In this document: piece by piece, positions 61,088-64,000 of the stretch
Layout: each line of letters starts with the position of its first letter
Numbering within the stretch: the stretch's first letter is position 1
Assembly (NCBI RefSeq): GCF_020696975.1
Contig: NZ_JAJGBK010000029.1
Span: 171,696-235,695 of the forward strand
Source: Methanoculleus sp.
GTDB lineage: Archaea > Halobacteriota > Methanomicrobia > Methanomicrobiales > Methanoculleaceae
DNA: 64,000 nucleotides
Direction of reading: 5' to 3'
The notes under the pieces: model-generated
The model's input: only the letters and a program-made list of their open reading frames with translations
What the model was told of the DNA's origin: nothing
Database searches by the model: none
Made by a program: the position numbers and the translations under genes

Positions 61088-62173
61088 TCAGGGAGAGAGG
61101 AACTCGTCGATCAATGCCTGCCGGGTCCGGCCCCCTTCAAGCGTCGAGAGCCTGACCCCGATGAGCCGGACGGGCTCGCCGTTGAGGAACGGGAGGAGCA
61201 GCCCGGATGCAGCCTGCCGGATCGTCTCCGGGTCACTGGTGAACCGCGGGAGCGTCCGGGACCGGGTGTGCGTCTGAAACCCGCGATACCTGACCTTGAC
61301 GGTGACGGTCCGGCACCGGAGACCGCCGGCCCGGAGGGTTTCCGCGACATCATCGGCAAGCCCGGCAAGGGTCCCGGCGATGACGGACGGATCAGCGGTA
61401 TCCTCATCAAACGTCGTCTCCCGGGAGACGGACTTGCACCCCTCCCGGCCCCGCACCTCACGGTCGTCGATGCCCCGGGCGAGCCGGTGGAGCACGATAC
61501 CCGATCGGCCGAACCGGGCGATGAGATCCTGGACGTCGCGGCGCGCGAGGTCGCCGGCGGTCAGGATACCCATCTGCCGGAGGTCTTCGCCGGTCTTCTT
61601 CCCGACGCCGGGGATCTTTCCCACCGGCAGGGGGGCGAGGAATGCCGCGACCTCGCCCGGGGGGATGACCGTCAGTCCGTCGGGTTTCTGGTAGTCGGAG
61701 GCAATCTTTGCCACGGCCTTGCCCGGGGCGACCCCGACCGAACAGGTGAGCCCCGTCTCTTCCCGGATCTCCCGCTTGATTGCTGCGGCAAGGGCCTCCG
61801 CCGCCGGGAAACTCCCGGCATCGCTGACGTCGAGGTAGGCCTCATCGATGCTCACCTGTTCGATACGGCCGGTGTGCCGGGCGAGGATCGCCATGATTTC
61901 TTCAGAAACCCCGGCATAGAACGGGTGATCCACCCGGAGGTAGACGCCGTGGGGACAGAGGTCGTATGCCCGGGAGATGGGCATCCCGGAATGCACCCCA
62001 TACCGGCGGGCTTCATAGGAGCAGGTACTCACGACCCCGCGACCCGTCCCCCCCTTCGGGTCGGCTCCCACGATCACCGGTTTCCCGGCAAGGGACGGGT
62101 CGCGGCGCACCTCCACGGAGGCGAAGAAGCTGTCCATGTCCACGTGCAGGACAATACGGCCGCCGGTTATCAT
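61088..62173 (-). CDS. dinB: DNA polymerase IV (DinB), Y family
   Basis: The 361-residue translesion polymerase carries the catalytic carboxylates in VLHVDMDSFFASVE (about 10) and QVSIDEAYLD (about 105). An HhH segment (IPGVGKKTGEDL, about 185) and a C-terminal little-finger domain follow. The ATG at 62173 begins the family sequence (MITGGRIVLHVDM); the open frame further up passes through the repeat region and is not coding. No recombination or SOS-type neighbours are seen. Confidence 0.95.
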   Translation of the reverse strand: MITGGRIVLHVDMDSFFASVEVRRDPSLAGKPVIVGADPKGGTGRGVVSTCSYEARRYGVHSGMPISRAYDLCPHGVYLRVDHPFYAGVSEEIMAILARHTGRIEQVSIDEAYLDVSDAGSFPAAEALAAAIKREIREETGLTCSVGVAPGKAVAKIASDYQKPDGLTVIPPGEVAAFLAPLPVGKIPGVGKKTGEDLRQMGILTAGDLARRDVQDLIARFGRSGIVLHRLARGIDDREVRGREGCKSVSRETTFDEDTADPSVIAGTLAGLADDVAETLRAGGLRCRTVTVKVRYRGFQTHTRSRTLPRFTSDPETIRQAASGLLLPFLNGEPVRLIGVRLSTLEGGRTRQALIDEFLSP

Positions 62174-62524
62174 TCTACGATTCCTCTCCGGTCTCCTGTG
62201 GAAGTGTTGGAGGCCCGACGATTTAGGGGGTTTGGTGAGGCTGTGGGGGGAGAACGTGCAGGGCTGGAAGAGGGGTTGCACGGGTGCCGGGTATGGGCCC
62301 GGGAGCGGTTTCCTCCGATCATACCGGCAATGACCATGTAAAAGCCCGAAAACGGATTTCGAGGAGGTATCGCCTTTTGTGGAGCGACGCTCCGGAGAAC
62401 GACGTCTTGAAAGGACGGAGTTCGAGCACCGAAGGTGCGAGGCGCGAACGCAGTGAGCGTGAGCACCGTTAGGTGCGAGGGGGGCTGACGGGAAGTGCGA
62501 ACGAAGCGAGCTTGAGCACCGGAG
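62174..62524. repeat. short-hairpin repeat cluster
   Basis: The cluster lies between dinB and the dispersed repeat. Three related palindromes (gcaccgaaggtgc at 62426-62438, gcaccgttaggtgc at 62463-62476, gcaccggaggtgc at 62516-62528) are separated by gcgaacg-ag-gagc units. These are imperfect tandem copies of about 37-53 bases. No protein reading is supported. Confidence 0.65.
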
Positions 62525-62640
62525 GTGCGAGGTGCGATGTTCCAGGGGAACGGAGCACGAGAAGGCCGCCGGAGGCCTTTGAGGGGGAAGCATCCTCCCT
62601 CCTCTGTCTCCACGAAACAGATATTATACCTGTAACCCCC
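62525..62640. repeat. dispersed intergenic repeat, copy 2
   Basis: This is closely similar to 27667-27776 and in the same orientation, including gtgcgaggtgcgatgttcc and taacccccac. Several bases and a few short indels differ. The following 62641-63100 has a GC-rich palindrome (ccgccccgcggggcggg, near 62668-62684) and no supported gene. Confidence 0.8.
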
Positions 62641-63100
62641 ACCCCACCCGCGCTTCGCGCTCCTCCCCCGCCCCGCGGGGCGGGGGCAGTGCGTGGCGAT
62701 ACTCCCACGGTCCACTGTATGGGGCGGTTTTCACGGATCTAACGTGTCCAGTGGTTGTATGAAGCCGTTTTCGGGCTTTAACCTCGTGTTTTACACTTGC
62801 TTCGATCCCTGGAAGCCCCCGGCATGGAGCATCTCTGCAACATGGATTTCGCCCGACACCACCCGGGCCCACCCCATCCCTCGCGCGCTCACCCGGGGTC
62901 GGGATAGACGATTCAAGGGCAGGGACACCAGAGGATGCGATAATTCGCGACAGAATAGCAAATTTTGTGATACGAACTTGCGGCCTCATAATACGTGGGC
63001 GAGTGAGAACCACTCGCTCCACCTTCTCCATCTGATCGGCAGGAATGTTTGCGATCGTTGGATGTGAGGACGTGCAAATAAAAGGGGTAATGGAGTTGGT

Positions 63101-64000
63101 TTACCGGGCCGGGATGATGAGCGAACGCTCGCCGGCGGGCATGAACTCGCGGATTGCACCCTTCGCGAACTCGCGGCGGGGCTCGGAGAAGTCGAACCGC
63201 AGGGCCGGGTCGGCGAAGCAGACCTTCACGAGCGGGCTGTAGCAGAACGCGTCGCCGCGCCCGTAGTGGGAACTGCCGACGATAGCGGCGTACTCGCCCT
63301 GGTGACCGACGTTCATCGCGTAGTTCGGGTAGTTCGGGCCACGCAGTTCTCCCATCAGACCGCGGTCGGACTCCATGGAGAGCGAGTTCGCGGAACCGCA
63401 CTGGTCCTGGAGGTCGTAGCCGAAGAAGCCGAGACGCGACCATCCGTCCTTGTGCAGGAGCATGGAGAGATACCAGGCGTTCAGACCGGCGTTGGAGTTT
63501 CCGGTCGCGATGGCGGTCGTCAGACCGGACGCGGCGGCGATGACACCGGCACGCTGGGACCCGCCGAAGTGGTCCTCCATCATGGTCGGGTACTGCTCGT
63601 ACTGCTCCATGGCGTTGAGGGTGACCTCGGTTGCCATGTCGTTGACGATCTCCTGGGTCGGCTTGATCTTGTCGCTCGGGCTCGGGTTCTTCCAGTCGAC
63701 CTTGTACTTGTCCTTGATGTAGTCCATACCGTAGTAGGTGAACTCGTCGAGGATGTTGTCGGTGTAGGCTGCAGTCGCGTACTGAGTGAATCCGACACCG
63801 CCGGACATGTAGGAGCCGAGCCAGATCTGGTCGTAGAGCATGGTTCCGGCGCCGACGACCTCAAGGGCAGCCTTCGCGGGGTCGTTGGGGTACTTCCGGT
63901 TCGCCTGGACGATATCCGAGAAGAGACCGAACTTGATGCCACCGGGCTCGTTCGGGCCACGGGCACGCCGGGCGGGCAGGAGTGAACCCATATGGACGAC
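63101..64000 (-). CDS. mcrA: methyl-coenzyme M reductase alpha subunit, C-terminal part (runs off the right edge)
   Basis: McrA carries much of the active site that makes methane from methyl-CoM and CoB with cofactor F430. About 300 C-terminal residues are present. The frame is open to the window edge (upstream residues [15 protein letters not shown]), so the start is outside. Sites known in other species as modified can be located: the Gln in GGSQR (2-methylglutamine), Gly in FFGYDLQ (thioglycine) and Cys in QDQCG (S-methylcysteine). It is the last gene of the usual mcrBDCGA order, and the region after its stop is non-coding. A T-rich stretch follows the stop. Confidence 0.97.
   Translation of the reverse strand, partial: VVHMGSLLPARRARGPNEPGGIKFGLFSDIVQANRKYPNDPAKAALEVVGAGTMLYDQIWLGSYMSGGVGFTQYATAAYTDNILDEFTYYGMDYIKDKYKVDWKNPSPSDKIKPTQEIVNDMATEVTLNAMEQYEQYPTMMEDHFGGSQRAGVIAAASGLTTAIATGNSNAGLNAWYLSMLLHKDGWSRLGFFGYDLQDQCGSANSLSMESDRGLMGELRGPNYPNYAMNVGHQGEYAAIVGSSHYGRGDAFCYSPLVKVCFADPALRFDFSEPRREFAKGAIREFMPAGERSLIIPAR

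Noticed and set aside
61025..62341. 438-codon open frame opposite dinB
   Set aside because: It overlaps the whole of dinB in antisense and runs into the repeat region; no protein-like features.
62401..62528. Possible CRISPR array
   Set aside because: Only three short palindromes with unequal spacing, no constant 25-37 base repeat, no cas genes nearby.

Overview
The window comes from a GC-rich methanogenic archaeon, most likely a Methanomicrobiales member close to Methanoculleus. The evidence is the C-terminal part of methyl-coenzyme M reductase alpha (McrA) at the right edge, archaeal informational genes (P0/L12, Spt5, SecE, archaeal DtdA, Thg1), archaeal phosphoglycerate mutase, MptE (methanopterin pathway) and archaeal TATA-type promoters, several of them placed for leaderless mRNAs. 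No CRISPR array, insertion sequence, prophage or rRNA was seen; one tRNA (Lys, CTT) is present.
Layout. 0-2.8 kb: end of apgM, a bactofilin-like protein and a methyltransferase, close-packed. 2.8-9.7 kb: an MFS transporter, a convergent operon of two winged-helix regulators plus an SF2 helicase, and the hydrogenase maturation gene hypF. 9.9-17.8 kb: an accessory, more AT-rich cell-surface region with a secreted protein, a membrane-anchored winged-helix regulator (frameshifted), a thioredoxin-CcdA fusion, two paralogous Ig-like surface proteins, a secreted HEXXH metalloprotease and a lipoprotein. 17.9-23.8 kb: core translation, transcription and division block (L12, P0, L1, L11; then Spt5, SecE, FtsZ, DtdA). 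23.9-27.6 kb: two consecutive moeA genes, the second fused to a substrate-binding-like domain, and a frameshifted LOG-like gene. 28-33.4 kb: ileS, thg1, a PRC-barrel protein and a site-2 protease with CBS domains. 33.8-37.6 kb: radical SAM/HhH enzyme, mptE and a TrkA_N-DHH protein in one close-packed minus-strand run. 37.6-44.4 kb: tRNA-Lys and a sensory cluster (CheW, soluble PAS chemoreceptor, HTH-multi-PAS protein, orphan PAS protein). 44.7-48.6 kb: an ABC exporter, one permease of which carries a PrsW-like protease domain. 48.6-57.6 kb: DUF2225-like protein, B12-binding-type radical SAM enzyme, a tandem pair of PRC-barrel proteins with a variable number of C-terminal repeats, a second radical SAM/HhH enzyme, a geranylgeranyl-reductase-type flavoprotein and a GH13 enzyme. 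57.7-62.2 kb: MerR/GyrI regulator, TPR protein, HNH protein, a Clp-fold membrane protease and DinB. 62.2-63.1 kb: repeat-rich non-coding DNA, then mcrA running off the end.
The most unusual material is the surface region. Two Ig-like paralogs and their promoter-proximal sequences are recognisable duplicates, but in one copy a metalloprotease gene of about 1.4 kb lies between the shared leader and the paralog. Three genes (near 10.5, 17.75 and 27.44 kb) each need a +1 shift to restore a full-length product, and a flavoprotein at 54.9 kb has a strong ribosome binding site but no standard start codon. These could be real or base-calling errors, so the reads should be checked first.
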